A stretch of 64,000 nt of DNA from Desulfogranum mediterraneum DSM 13871 (GCF_000429965.1 NZ_AUCW01000003.1:298459-362458), one strand, 5' to 3'; positions 1 through 9,058 are shown, counted from the first letter of the stretch. Program-made: numbers and translations. The notes: a model not told the origin generated them from the sequence alone.

Positions 1-1091
1 TTGAGCCCATGCTGGAGGGTCAGCTGGTAGCTGCTGACCCGGCCGGAACCGCTCTTCTTCACGGGTCTGGCCTTGCCCAGGAAGATACCGGCCACCCCGC
101 TCTGCCGGGGTTTGATGATCCCTCCATGGTTGTCGCTGAAAAAGCCTGGGGTGCGCCGGCGGCCCATGGCCTGATCCAGGAGGAGACTGGCCTCCTGCTC
201 AACCTCCTTTCTCAGCTGGGCAGGGGCCCCAAGGTGATCCAGGCAGAGGCGGTAGGCCCGCACCGTCTTGCGCACATACTCCACCGACTTCAACCGTCCC
301 TCTATCTTCAGGCTGACCACCCCCATGGCTGCAAGCTGCTCTAAGAAACTGATACCGCAGAGGTCGCTCATGGAAAAGAGGAATCCTCCCTTCTGCCCCC
401 CCTTCTGCGCTCTGTTGGCCGTGGTCCGACCGCTCCCCTTGCCCCGGCGGGCGGACTGCTCGTTATAACGACGTCGACAGGGTTGAACACACTGCCCCCT
501 GAGGCTTGATTTTCCGCCATGCATGCTGGAGAACAGACAGAGTCCCGAGTAGCTGAAGCACATGGCCCCGTGGATAAAGACCTCCAGACGAGCACCGCTC
601 TCCCGGCCGATGGCATGGATCTCTGCCATGCTCAACTCCCTGGCCAGGACCACCCGTTCAAAGCCGGCCCGGCTCAAGAAACGGGCAGCCGTGGTATTGT
701 GCACCGACATCAGGGTCGAGGCATGGAGAGGCAGGGTCGGAAAAAAGGTCCTGGCCAGGTGGAAGAGGCCCAGGTCTTGGATAATCAGGGCATCCGGCTT
801 GATGGCGGCCAGGATGCTTAAAATCTCCAGCGCCTGCTCCTGCTCCTGCTCCTTGACCAGGGAATTCATGGCGATATAGATCCGCTTGCCCCGCTCATGG
901 GCGGACCTGGTCATGGCAGCAAGCTCAGCCATGGAAAATTCCTTGCGAAGGTCCCGGGCATTGAAGCCGGGAGCACCGACATAGACGGCGTCGGCCCCCT
1001 CCTCCAGGGCCCCCTCAAAGGCAGGCAGGGTTCCGACAGGGGCAAGCAATTCCAGGGAAGAGGTAGACGCAGACAGGGGGGAAACATGCAT
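1..1091 (-). CDS. U32 family peptidase / RNA-hydroxylation protein, C-terminus cut by window edge
   Basis: The reading frame opens at ATG 1091 and stays open to the window edge, giving about 363 N-terminal residues. The start reads MHVSPLSASTSSLELLAPVG and continues with the family's GADAVYVGAP stretch. The U32 signature is clear around residues 185-215: E-V-F-I-H-G-A-M-C-F-S-Y-S-G-x-C, then a cysteine-rich GQCVQPCRRRY. Members include collagenase-like proteins and the TrhP/RlhA group, which hydroxylate tRNA or rRNA bases; which subgroup this is cannot be decided without the C-terminus. It lies 57 nt downstream of the histidine kinase gene on the same strand and could be co-transcribed with it. 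The family is certain, the function is open. Confidence 0.9.
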   Translation of the reverse strand, partial: MHVSPLSASTSSLELLAPVGTLPAFEGALEEGADAVYVGAPGFNARDLRKEFSMAELAAMTRSAHERGKRIYIAMNSLVKEQEQEQALEILSILAAIKPDALIIQDLGLFHLARTFFPTLPLHASTLMSVHNTTAARFLSRAGFERVVLARELSMAEIHAIGRESGARLEVFIHGAMCFSYSGLCLFSSMHGGKSSLRGQCVQPCRRRYNEQSARRGKGSGRTTANRAQKGGQKGGFLFSMSDLCGISFLEQLAAMGVVSLKIEGRLKSVEYVRKTVRAYRLCLDHLGAPAQLRKEVEQEASLLLDQAMGRRRTPGFFSDNHGGIIKPRQSGVAGIFLGKARPVKKSGSGRVSSYQLTLQHGL

Positions 1092-1148
1092 GATAAGCTA
1101 TGATACCGATAAAAGAGACCACCAGAGGCGGCAAAGGAGGCTGGAGGG

Positions 1149-2615
1149 CTAGAGCCCTTCGTTCAACAACATGGGTGGGTAGTCCAACGGCGGCATGGGC
1201 AGGATAAAATAAAAATTATTTCCCTGCGGGGTGGGCTCGTAGCCGGCAACGCCGCCATGCATCTCCACAACCTGGCGGATAAAGGAAAGGCCATGACCGG
1301 TGCCGGGAATATCTTCACATCCCTCTCCCCGCACCCCCTCATGGAAGAGATGACTTCCCTCTGTCTCCGTCATCACCGGACCGGTGGTAAAGACATTAAA
1401 TTTAATGCCCTTGTGGCCCTTGGTCGGAAAGTCCTGGATAATCTCCCGGCCATAGGCCATGGTCTTGCGAGGCTTACCATTCTGGTCGATGATCTCCCGG
1501 GTATACTTGGCAGCATTGGAAAAGAGATTGGCATAGACCTGGGCCAGCAGACCGATATCGACCAGGACCGAGAACTCTTCATCCACCATGTTACGTGGCT
1601 TTTCCACGGTCACCCTTGCTGCCTTGAGCCTGCTGGCATAGTGCTCCAGTTGCTGGGCGATCACCTCTTTTTCAATAAAACAACGCTTGGGCCGAAGCAC
1701 CAGGTGGCCCCGCTCAAAATGTTCCCGCCGGAAGAGACTTTCCAGAAACAGACTGGTACTGGTGTGATGTTTGACAATCTCCTGGTGATAGCTCAAGAGG
1801 TTATCCTGCAGTTCCTGAAGCTGTTGGCAGCACTGCCGGCATTCGCTGCGATCACCGGGGTGTTCCAGAAAGGCTTCAATCCTCCCCTTCAAGCCGGAGA
1901 GCTCCAGGATCTTTTTTTTCAGTTGATTATAGAGGTGGCGGAAATACATGTTGGGCACAATGATGTTATGCTCAATATCCACCACCAGGGTATTGATAAA
2001 TTTCAAATGTTCAATATTCTGCAGGGCAATCAGACGATTATCCAGGTTATAGCCGATACGGTTGGCATACTTGATAAAGAAAAACTTGTCTGCCTCGGAA
2101 AAGCCCTCAAACATCCGCACCTCATATATCCCCAGGGTACGCCCCTCTTCACAGAGGCCCTTGACGTCGTTCCAGAGGGTGGTCTGACGCTGCTGTCCTG
2201 CCCCAGGGCCGCTGTCAGGGCTATGGTGCTCAAAGGGCTGCTTACTGAAAATCGGGATCATGAATGAATCGCCGACCTCATAGGGACTCTCGTGCATCTG
2301 AACCAGGAAGGAGGCGGGTTCCGGCTCGGCCAACACACCGCGTTCACTGGAGCAGACCAGGGCAAGGCCCTCTTCCGTGCCCCGGCAGATATGGAGTGCA
2401 CTGCTGACCCCGATCATCTCCAGGGGCACCGCGACACAGACACGGTAAAAATCCTCCAGGGTGTCATACTCCTGGGCAAGGTCAAAGAAGGCCTTGAGAA
2501 AATCGTTGTGATGCTGAGAAAAATTATACTGCTGGTAATTTTGGGACTTCTCTTGAACCCGCCGGCAAATCCTGCGCAGATCTGAGGGTATCTGATGTTG
2601 CTGTAGCTCGGTCAT
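1149..2615 (-). CDS. Soluble sensor histidine kinase
   Basis: About 488 residues with no membrane segment, so a cytoplasmic sensor. The first 200 residues look like a divergent GAF-type sensory region. A helical region at about 215-320 would hold the dimerisation/phospho-acceptor part, but a canonical HExxxP H-box is not obvious; a YHQEIVKHH stretch is the nearest candidate. The C-terminal ATPase domain is clear: an N-box NLFSNAAKYT and a G-box GTGHGLSFIRQVVEMHGG. ATG 2615 is chosen (MTELQQHQIP); an upstream in-frame GTG at 2630 is possible and neither has a good ribosome site. No response regulator lies next to it, so the partner is unknown. Confidence 0.8.
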   Translation of the reverse strand: MTELQQHQIPSDLRRICRRVQEKSQNYQQYNFSQHHNDFLKAFFDLAQEYDTLEDFYRVCVAVPLEMIGVSSALHICRGTEEGLALVCSSERGVLAEPEPASFLVQMHESPYEVGDSFMIPIFSKQPFEHHSPDSGPGAGQQRQTTLWNDVKGLCEEGRTLGIYEVRMFEGFSEADKFFFIKYANRIGYNLDNRLIALQNIEHLKFINTLVVDIEHNIIVPNMYFRHLYNQLKKKILELSGLKGRIEAFLEHPGDRSECRQCCQQLQELQDNLLSYHQEIVKHHTSTSLFLESLFRREHFERGHLVLRPKRCFIEKEVIAQQLEHYASRLKAARVTVEKPRNMVDEEFSVLVDIGLLAQVYANLFSNAAKYTREIIDQNGKPRKTMAYGREIIQDFPTKGHKGIKFNVFTTGPVMTETEGSHLFHEGVRGEGCEDIPGTGHGLSFIRQVVEMHGGVAGYEPTPQGNNFYFILPMPPLDYPPMLLNEGL

Positions 2616-3083
2616 AATGCGTCGTGGCACTGATCAATAAATTGCTGGAACCCAGGGGGTCATCCTTCGACCTCCCAGCCCGATCTCATCCCTTGGGGAC
2701 AGTGTACCATGAACCGGCTGTAAAAATCCAAAAAAACAAGCACTAAGATCGCGAGACCAGGACCAGGACCAGGGCAGGATTCTCCAGCAGCCGCTGCAGG
2801 CGCCCTTGAATCATCGCTTTTTCCGCCCATCCCTACCCCATATTCCGTCCTGTGCCAGCATAGGACGGGTTGCATTCCCGGAGCTGAACAGAGAATCTGA
2901 CTCCATCAAAAGATGCTGTACGCTCCCCCAGCCACAACCCTAAGGCCTGACCAAGCCCAACGGACTCGGCAGATCCGACTCGCGCCAAGCCCAGGGAACC
3001 TTACTGCTCCGATGGTGGTCAAGGAGCACAGGGCTGCTGCCAGGCTGCGGCCTACCTGCCAAGGCAGACCAGACCCAGACGCT
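2616..3083. other. Intergenic stretch without a supported gene
   Basis: The short open frames here have no recognisable protein features. The only visible structure is a small tandem run of a GACCAG-type hexamer near 2752-2775. The 3' end of the pyrR transcript would fall here, but I see no hairpin followed by a U-run. Confidence 0.5.
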
Positions 3084-3614
3084 TCACTGCCGGGAAACCA
3101 CCACCTCATCCCGGCCCCCATGTTCCTCCAGGAGCACATCAATCCGCTCCCCCTCGGCGCCTTTGACGCTCATGCCGATATAATCGGGCTGAATCGGCAG
3201 CTCCCGACCACCCCGATCCACCAGGACCGCCAGCTGAATGGAGCGGGGACGGCCGTAGTCCATGATGGCATCCATGGCAGCCCGGATGGTCCTGCCGGTG
3301 AAGACCACATCATCCACCAGGATGACCCTGCGGTCCTCCAGAGCAAAGCCGATGTCTGATTTTTTGACAATGGGATTCTGAGAGATCAGACTCCAGTCAT
3401 CACGATAGAGGGTGATATCCAGGTTGCCGATGGGCAGGGCCAGTTGCTCGTAGGCCTCGATCTTGCGGTGGATCCGTTCCGCCAGAAACACGCCGCCGGT
3501 ATGGATTCCCACCAGGGCAAGTTCAGCCACCCCGTGATTGCGTTCCACAATCTCCAGGCTGATCCGGTCAAGACTCCGCTCGATATCCTGTTGGCCCATG
3601 ATGGTCTGTGTCAT
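3084..3614 (-). CDS. pyrR: PyrR bifunctional pyr operon regulator / uracil phosphoribosyltransferase
   Basis: The 176 residues match PyrR over their full length. The PRPP-binding loop is VILVDDVVFTGRTIRAA at about residues 94-110, and LVGIHTGGVFLAERI near residue 34 is the other typical block. The family binds pyrimidine mRNA leaders to attenuate transcription and can convert uracil plus PRPP to UMP. It is the last gene of a purH-purN-pyrR operon: its ATG shares one base with the purN stop (TGATG), and a GGAG lies 8 nt upstream. Sitting behind purine genes suggests its level follows purine expression. Whether it still binds RNA cannot be judged here. Confidence 0.93.
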   Translation of the reverse strand: MTQTIMGQQDIERSLDRISLEIVERNHGVAELALVGIHTGGVFLAERIHRKIEAYEQLALPIGNLDITLYRDDWSLISQNPIVKKSDIGFALEDRRVILVDDVVFTGRTIRAAMDAIMDYGRPRSIQLAVLVDRGGRELPIQPDYIGMSVKGAEGERIDVLLEEHGGRDEVVVSRQ

Positions 3615-4198
3615 CAGCTCTTCTCCACTCTGTTCCAGAAAAAATTCACACCCTTGGCATCAACCAGGTTGATGGCCGCAGGATAGACCTCACACTCCTT
3701 GGCAAAGACCTTGGCCGCTATCTCGTCGGGCCCATCGTCAAAGTCCAACTCCACACAGCGTTGGAGGACAATGGGACCCTGGTCATACTCCTCATTGGCA
3801 AAATGAACGGTGCAGCCGCTGACGGTACAGCCCTTGGCCCTGACCGCCTCATGAACATGGTGGCCATAGTAGCCCTTGCCGCAGAACGAGGGAATCAGGG
3901 AGGGATGGATGTTGAGCACCGCCCGTTCCAGCCCCTTGGGCGGGGCATAGAGCTGGAGGTAGCCGGCAAGAACGACCAGGTCGATCTCATAGTCTGCCAG
4001 GATGGTATTGATGGCCTTGTTATCCCCGGCGTGGAAGGCAGGGTAGCCATATCTTCCGGCCTTTTCCAGCCCCAGGACTCCAGCCACGTTGGAGATCACC
4101 ACCTGGATCTCTGCCTGGAGCTCCCCGGCCTGGATCCGCTCATGGAAGTTATCCAGGGTCCGGCCGCTACCGGAGAGCAACACTGCCAGTTTCTGCAT
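3614..4198 (-). CDS. purN: Phosphoribosylglycinamide formyltransferase PurN
   Basis: The enzyme transfers a formyl group from 10-formyl-tetrahydrofolate to GAR in purine synthesis. The protein is about 194 residues, normal for PurN. Visible family motifs are LLSGSGRTLDNF (phosphate binding), LAGYLQLY, the catalytic NIHPSLIPSF (Asn and His) and the Asp of YDQGPIVLQ. ATG 4198 is preferred because a GGGAG lies 7 nt upstream; a GTG at 4204 would overlap the purH stop. It is the middle gene of the purH-purN-pyrR operon, 2 nt from purH and sharing one base with pyrR. Confidence 0.94.
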   Translation of the reverse strand: MQKLAVLLSGSGRTLDNFHERIQAGELQAEIQVVISNVAGVLGLEKAGRYGYPAFHAGDNKAINTILADYEIDLVVLAGYLQLYAPPKGLERAVLNIHPSLIPSFCGKGYYGHHVHEAVRAKGCTVSGCTVHFANEEYDQGPIVLQRCVELDFDDGPDEIAAKVFAKECEVYPAAINLVDAKGVNFFWNRVEKS

Positions 4199-4200
4199 CC

Positions 4201-4821
4201 TCACGCTCCCTTGAAATAGGGTTCTTCAGCCACCTTCACCGTGGAGAGCCAATCGGCAATGGCCCGATCATAGTCGGCGGTCAGGGCAAAGACCTTGCAG
4301 GCCAGCTGAAAACGGGTGACCAGGGTGGTCGTGCCCGCCTCCTTCAGCTCAGCAATGACCCGAGGGTAATCGGCAGGATCGACAATCACGGTGACATCGT
4401 GAAAATTTTTGGCAGCGGCCCTCAGCAGGGTGGGACCACCGATGTCTATATTTTCAATGGCATCTGCAAAGCGGCAGTCCGGTTGGGCCACGGTCTGTTC
4501 AAAGGCATAGAGGTTGACCGCCACGATATCGATGGGCACAATCCCGTGGGCTGTGCACTGCCGGCAGTGCTCCTGATTGGCCCGTTGATGCAGGATTCCC
4601 CCGTGGACCTTGGGGTGCAGCGTCTTAACCCGGCCATCGAGCATCTCAGGAAAACCGGTAAAGTCGGAGACATCGGTAACAGCGATGCCGCTTTCCCGCA
4701 TTTTTTTGGCAGTACCGCCGGTGGAAAGAATCTCGACGCCCAACGCTGCCAACTCACGGGCAAATCCTTCAATACCGCTCTTATCGGTTAAGCTGATCAG
4801 CGCTCGCTGAACCTGTTTCAT
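4201..4821 (-). CDS. purH: Stand-alone IMP cyclohydrolase (N-terminal half of PurH only)
   Basis: The 206 residues correspond to the MGS-like cyclohydrolase domain of bifunctional PurH, which closes FAICAR to IMP. Typical blocks are [22 protein letters not shown], the [11 protein letters not shown] active-site stretch, and [15 protein letters not shown]. The AICAR-formyltransferase domain, normally about 300 further residues, is absent: a clean stop is followed at once by purN. The transformylase must therefore be encoded elsewhere. ATG 4821 has GGGAG 7 nt upstream. First gene of the purH-purN-pyrR operon. It does not look truncated, because the reading frame ends at the domain boundary and the operon spacing is tight. 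Confidence 0.93.
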   Translation of the reverse strand: MKQVQRALISLTDKSGIEGFARELAALGVEILSTGGTAKKMRESGIAVTDVSDFTGFPEMLDGRVKTLHPKVHGGILHQRANQEHCRQCTAHGIVPIDIVAVNLYAFEQTVAQPDCRFADAIENIDIGGPTLLRAAAKNFHDVTVIVDPADYPRVIAELKEAGTTTLVTRFQLACKVFALTADYDRAIADWLSTVKVAEEPYFKGA

Positions 4822-4974
4822 AACTCTTCTCCCTCAATACCCCTAGGCTTTGTTGAATGTTGTTGTGCTGACAATCTCGGCAGCCTGCGTCTCTCTTTTC
4901 CAGAAGGACAGAGCCCCGGAGAGACGCTCTGAGCTGTGCAACCCTGGCCTGCCGCGCAGGATGGACAAGACCCC

Positions 4975-5373
4975 CTACTGCTTCTTGATAAATTCACGGA
5001 TCTTCCGCCGCTCCCGCTTGTCCGGGCGACGATCTGGCCTGGCGGCAGCTGCCGTAATCAACCGCCGCTCGGCCCGGAGCTCTTCCCGTCTGGCCATGGA
5101 GGCGGCACTCTCTTCATAGAGCAACCGGGCCTGGCTGGCCGGCCCGCGCCGATCATGGAGCCCCAAGACCTCCACCGAGAAACTCAGCTCCCCTTTACGG
5201 ATCTCCAGGCTGTCACCGATCTGGATCAAGCGTGCGGGTTTCACCCGCTGACCGTTGACATGGACATGGCCGCCGCTCACCGCCTTGGCGGCCAGTGATC
5301 TGGTTTTAAAAAAGCGGGCTGCCCACAACCATTTATCGAGTCGAACTTTTTCCATGACAGTACACCGAGCCAT
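4975..5373 (-). CDS. hslR: S4-domain RNA-binding protein, Hsp15 (HslR) type
   Basis: The S4 fold is evident in RLDKWLWAARFFKTRSLA and GGHVHVNGQRVKPARLIQ, and the basic tail PDRRPDKRERRKIREF matches the Hsp15 family, which binds stalled 50S subunits carrying nascent chains. About 132 residues, the usual length. Two starts are possible: ATG 5355 (MEKVRLDKW), which has no ribosome site, and ATG 5373 (MARCTVMEK), preceded by AAGGTGG. That AAGGTGG is the end of the mobile repeat at 5377-5516, whose insertion abuts this codon. The repeat therefore supplies the ribosome site, and the promoter must lie in or beyond it. Confidence 0.88.
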   Translation of the reverse strand: MARCTVMEKVRLDKWLWAARFFKTRSLAAKAVSGGHVHVNGQRVKPARLIQIGDSLEIRKGELSFSVEVLGLHDRRGPASQARLLYEESAASMARREELRAERRLITAAAARPDRRPDKRERRKIREFIKKQ

Positions 5374-5376
5374 AGA

Positions 5377-5516
5377 GGCCACCTTGAAAATTTGCTTTTC
5401 CTTCCAATCTTGGCCTTGCTTTCAAAATTTTACCCTCGGAATATCAGCCATATGCCTGCGGGAAAATTTATCGCGCGCCTTAGCCATGATCAAAAAATCT
5501 ATTTTTCATGGTACCC
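5377..5516 (+). repeat. MITE-like palindromic repeat, copy A
   Basis: About 140 bp that begins GGCCACCTTGAAAA and ends with a degenerate TTTTTCATGGTACCC. It is clearly related to the copies at 8918, 28307 and 49078, with shared internal blocks such as CTCGGAATATC, ATATGCCTGCGG and TATCGCGCGCCTT. Flanking 4-mers are TAGA and CAGA, so the direct repeat is imperfect. It lies between the divergent genes hslR and folE2. Confidence 0.85.
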
Positions 5517-5789
5517 CAGAGATTTAAAGAGAGCAGATCTACCATATTCTCTGCGATCCATCAAACAAAGAACTCACCTGAGGAGTTACCCCCCCTTTCC
5601 TCCCCTCTCCCCCAGCCACGCCTGCTGTGGCCGGAGAAAATCCGCCCGAGGCAACAAGGCCCTTGCTCCCCTGTGAAAAATACAGTATGTGCAGCAGGTA
5701 CGGGTCGCTCTACCACCGGCCGTCGCCCTGGAACCGACCCTCCTCTAACCCTGGATCACCACCAGCAGCATGCACAGCACTACAGACAG

Positions 5790-6548
5790 ATGACTCTCAA
5801 GACCGTCGGTATCCACCAGCTGACCCGCCCGATCTCCATCAAGACCAAGGACGGGGCCCTTCAACAGACCGTTGCCACCATTGAGCTCGACGCCCTGCTT
5901 CCCCACGAGCGGCGCAACTCCTGTATAGAGGTCATGCTCCCCCTGTTGGCCGATTTTGCCGAAGATATTCATGTCGGCAACTTCCCGGACCTTCTCCATA
6001 CGGTCCAGGAACGGTTGCAGGCCAAGGAGGTCCGGCTGACCCTGACCTTTCCCTACTTTATCGATAAACAGGCCCCTGTCACCAACACGGCCAGCCTGAT
6101 GGAGTACCAATGCTCCCTCACCGGCACCTCCCGACAGGCCCACTCTCCCCGCCTGACGGTCACGGTTCCGGTGACCACCCTCTGTCCCTGTTCAAAGGAG
6201 ATCAGCACAGCCGGAGCCCACAATCAACGGGCCGAGATTACCCTGGCGGTACAACCCCGCCGTTTCATCTGGCTGGAGGACCTGATCAGCCTGGCCGAGG
6301 AGTGTGGTTCCTGCCAGGTCTACGCCCTCTTGAAGCGGCCCGATGAAAAACATGTCACCGAGACCGCCTATGACCAGCCAATGTTTGTCGAAGATGTGGC
6401 CAGAATGGTTGCCCTCAAGACGATCTCCCTCCCAGGCATCGACTGGTTCTCCGTAGGGGTGGAGAGCTTTGAATCTATCCACAAGCACAGCGCCTACGCC
6501 TATATCGACAGCAGCGACCTGGAGAGTCTCCGTTCGCCGCTCCCCTGA
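5790..6548 (+). CDS. folE2: GTP cyclohydrolase FolE2 (type IB)
   Basis: The enzyme converts GTP to 7,8-dihydroneopterin triphosphate for folate or queuosine synthesis. The best diagnostic is TTLCPCSKEISTAGAHNQRA at about residues 130-149, which holds the conserved cysteine of FolE2. VGIHQLTRPI at the N-terminus and EDVARMVALK near the C-terminus also fit. From ATG 5790 the protein is 252 residues, normal for the short members. The frame is open further upstream (GTG 5673), and the family often has a few more N-terminal residues, so the start is uncertain. No ribosome site is clear. The adjacent upstream DNA is MITE copy A. Confidence 0.9.
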   Translation: MTLKTVGIHQLTRPISIKTKDGALQQTVATIELDALLPHERRNSCIEVMLPLLADFAEDIHVGNFPDLLHTVQERLQAKEVRLTLTFPYFIDKQAPVTNTASLMEYQCSLTGTSRQAHSPRLTVTVPVTTLCPCSKEISTAGAHNQRAEITLAVQPRRFIWLEDLISLAEECGSCQVYALLKRPDEKHVTETAYDQPMFVEDVARMVALKTISLPGIDWFSVGVESFESIHKHSAYAYIDSSDLESLRSPLP

Positions 6549-6748
6549 CCCCGCCGCTGGCCAGCCAAAGCGCTAGCCATCCCTGCCTGCCGGTGGAAAA
6601 CGCGCCCTGGGGGGACAACCAGTTCCTCTCCTAAAGGAAGGAGCCTGGCCAAAACCGACAGATACTTTTCTTGTCCCGACGGCCCTGTTCATGGTATTCA
6701 TGGCTAAGCTGTCCACCTCTAAGCTGTCCACCTCTTGCCGAGTACCAG

Positions 6749-7201
6749 ATGATTATCGACCTGCGAAAATCCTCCCGAAAAGCCGATTTCATGCCCCTTG
6801 CCATCCATGCCGTCAACGGCGTCGACGGTAACCCCCTGGCCGGCCCCTTTTCCGGCCGCATTCTCGACTTCTCCAAACACGGCGCCTGCCTGCTGATGAC
6901 CCAGGTGCTGATAGGACCCTACCATATCTATCATTCCACCAAGGATAACGATTCCAACCTGCTCCAACTGAAAATCACTCACCCGCCGGAACTCTACGAG
7001 CTCATCATCCCGGCCCGACCGGTCTGGATAGCACCCTTTCAGCGCCAAGAGATCCGTGCCTATAAGCTTGGGGTCGAATTTATGGTCAGCCCGGACGGTA
7101 AACAGATGCAGATGATAACAGCGGCCATGGAGAAGGGACAGCAACAGCGCAGCAACTGGTGGACCCGGACCTGGGACCTGATCCAGCAAAAAAAACAGTG
7201 A
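6749..7201 (+). CDS. PilZ-like domain protein
   Basis: About 150 residues. RKSSRKADF near the N-terminus followed by ILDFSKHGACLLM fits the RxxxR and D/NxSxxG pattern of PilZ domains, which bind cyclic di-GMP. The strand pattern and the ending YKLGVEFM also fit. There is no membrane segment and no other domain. ATG 6749 (MIIDLRKSS) is chosen. A TTG start at 6671 would add 26 residues that include a 5-residue duplication from a 15-bp tandem repeat, which looks unlike real coding sequence. It converges on the adenylate cyclase gene with 39 nt between stops. The binding motif is slightly degenerate, so ligand binding is an inference. Confidence 0.7.
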   Translation: MIIDLRKSSRKADFMPLAIHAVNGVDGNPLAGPFSGRILDFSKHGACLLMTQVLIGPYHIYHSTKDNDSNLLQLKITHPPELYELIIPARPVWIAPFQRQEIRAYKLGVEFMVSPDGKQMQMITAAMEKGQQQRSNWWTRTWDLIQQKKQ

Positions 7202-7240
7202 TCAGGGGCTCACGGCTGGTGGAAACCCTTTGCCAGCTGC

Positions 7241-8782
7241 TCAACTTCGTCGGCCACGGACGACATAGACCGGAAGCGGTGTCTCGATCCCTCGCAGCTG
7301 CACCTCCTCCAAACGATCCAGGGCATAGGAGGCGGCCAGATCCCGTTGCACGGCTTCGGTGAGGTAGATACTGCACTGACTGGACTCTGCGGCAAGCCGC
7401 TGGGCCAGATTGACCTCATTGCCGATCACGGTATAGTCAAACCGCCGACTTGAGCCCACGTTCCCTAAAAAAACGCTCCCGCAGGTCACCCCGATACCCA
7501 GGTCCAGGTCGACAAAGACCTCACTCTGCTCCAGCCAGTGGAGACGGAGCTGTTCAAAACGATGCCTGATCGTCAGGGCCGCCTCCACAGCAGCCTGATT
7601 GGCCGCAACATTCTCCACAGGCGCCCCAAACAGGGCCAGGACGGCGTCCCCCATGAACTTATCGACGCTGCCCTGCTGCTCAAAGACGGTCTCGGTAAAG
7701 ATATTAAAGAAGTCGTTGAGAAAGGCACGCAGGATACCGAGTTCAAGGTGCTGCACCAGGGTGGTAAAATTACGGATATCGGCAAAGAGGATGGTGACCT
7801 CCTGGATGTCACCCAGCTGCATGAGGTCCGTATCCCTGGCCAGGAGCAGAGCAGCAACCTCAGGGGCCATATACTGTTCCAGCAGGGTCTGCAGGCGGGT
7901 GTTCACCTGGAGCTGGGTCAAGGCCCGGACATTTTCCAGGGCCATGGCGGCCTGGGCAGAGACCACACTGACCATCTCCATATCGGCCTCGGAGAAGCGC
8001 CTGTCCGTGGCCTGCTGACTGATATTGAGTACCCCGATGATCTTTTCCCGAATGACCAGGGGACAGGAGATGGAGGAGACGATATCGGGGCGCTGGAGAA
8101 AGGGAGCAAAGATGGAGTCTGCCTGGTCCTCCCGGTTAAGGATCACCGGTTTGCCGTGGCTGAAGACCCAGCCCGCTATCTTTTCACCGGGCTGGAGACA
8201 GATAGAACGGACCAGCTCCTTATCCAGACCACGGGAGGCCGCAATCTGCAGACAGGAACGCTGCTGGTCAAAGAGCAGGACCGAGAGATTACTGCAGGGG
8301 GTCAGCTCGGAGACCGCTGCCAACAGACCGTCCAGCACCTCCTGTTCACTGCTGGAGGAGAGAAACTGCTCACCCAGACTGTAGAGGGGCAGCAGGGTCC
8401 GTAAGCGGGTATTTTCCTCCTGCAAACGGACCCGTTCCCAGACCTGAGCCACCACCCGGACCAACTGCTCGGTCTGCACCGGCTGGGGCACGACCCCCAA
8501 AAAACCCTCTGCCAGGGCGGTGTTCAGGGCCTGGGTATCAGCGGAGGAGCTCAACAGAAACGCTGACAGTCCGGGACTGATTTCCTGCAACTGCCGGAGG
8601 AGCTTGCCGGCAGCGACTCCGGGCAGGTCGTCGGCGAGCAGGGCCAGATACACCTCCTGCCGGCTGACCATGGTCAGGGCCTCTTGCTCGCTGACGCAGG
8701 TTACAACGCTGTACTGGTCCAGGGCCGAGCTGATTGCCTGGGCCTGATCAGGAGCGGTTATCAGGAGAAGACTATAATTCAT
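7241..8782 (-). CDS. Class III adenylate cyclase with receiver-like and GAF domains
   Basis: 513 residues in three parts. Residues 1-125 resemble a response-regulator receiver; an Asp pair in ALLADDLPG sits where a phospho-acceptor would be. Residues 140-300 form a GAF domain (GLDKELV, GEKIAGWVF, SCPLVIREKIIGVL). Residues 330-505 are a nucleotide cyclase domain with the metal-binding TILFADIRNFT and VDKFMGDAVLALFG, and VIGNEVNLAQRL carrying the transition-state Asn and Arg. Lys in VDKF and Thr in YTVIG favour ATP over GTP. No membrane segment is present. It probably makes cAMP in the cytoplasm in response to a GAF ligand or phosphorylation. Confidence 0.88.
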   Translation of the reverse strand: MNYSLLLITAPDQAQAISSALDQYSVVTCVSEQEALTMVSRQEVYLALLADDLPGVAAGKLLRQLQEISPGLSAFLLSSSADTQALNTALAEGFLGVVPQPVQTEQLVRVVAQVWERVRLQEENTRLRTLLPLYSLGEQFLSSSSEQEVLDGLLAAVSELTPCSNLSVLLFDQQRSCLQIAASRGLDKELVRSICLQPGEKIAGWVFSHGKPVILNREDQADSIFAPFLQRPDIVSSISCPLVIREKIIGVLNISQQATDRRFSEADMEMVSVVSAQAAMALENVRALTQLQVNTRLQTLLEQYMAPEVAALLLARDTDLMQLGDIQEVTILFADIRNFTTLVQHLELGILRAFLNDFFNIFTETVFEQQGSVDKFMGDAVLALFGAPVENVAANQAAVEAALTIRHRFEQLRLHWLEQSEVFVDLDLGIGVTCGSVFLGNVGSSRRFDYTVIGNEVNLAQRLAAESSQCSIYLTEAVQRDLAASYALDRLEEVQLRGIETPLPVYVVRGRRS

Positions 8783-8917
8783 AGGTCCTTGAAAAAAAAA
8801 GAGGGTTGTTCCACCCTATCATTTTGGACGAGAGGACGCAAGCCATGGACCCGGCCCCCCTGAGACGCACCTTGACGACGCGGTCCGCTCCGCTCATAAT
8901 AGAGGGTACTGAAAGAA

Positions 8918-9058
8918 GGGTACCTTGAAAAATTCGATTTTTCGATCAAGGTCAAGGCGCGCGATAGATTTCACCGTAGGCATATACTTGATATTCCGAA
9001 GATAAAACCTTGAACGCAACGCCGAGATTGGAAGAAAAAACATTTTTTCAAGGTGGCC
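8918..9058 (-). repeat. MITE-like palindromic repeat, copy B (reverse orientation)
   Basis: 141 bp bounded by GGGTACCTTGAAAAA and the inverted TTTTTTCAAGGTGGCC. Perfect 4-bp direct repeats AGAA flank it at 8914-8917 and 9059-9062. It lies between the divergent cyclase gene and the selenoprotein gene, 75 bp upstream of the latter's start. The rest of the gap 8783-9133 shows nothing recognisable. Confidence 0.9.

Noticed and set aside
2906..3142. Small minus-strand gene next to pyrR
   Set aside because: It overlaps pyrR in another frame and its translation has no protein-like features.
5377..5516. Simple bidirectional terminator between hslR and folE2
   Set aside because: The genes are divergent here, and the sequence recurs elsewhere at full length with 4-bp flanking repeats, which fits a mobile element better.
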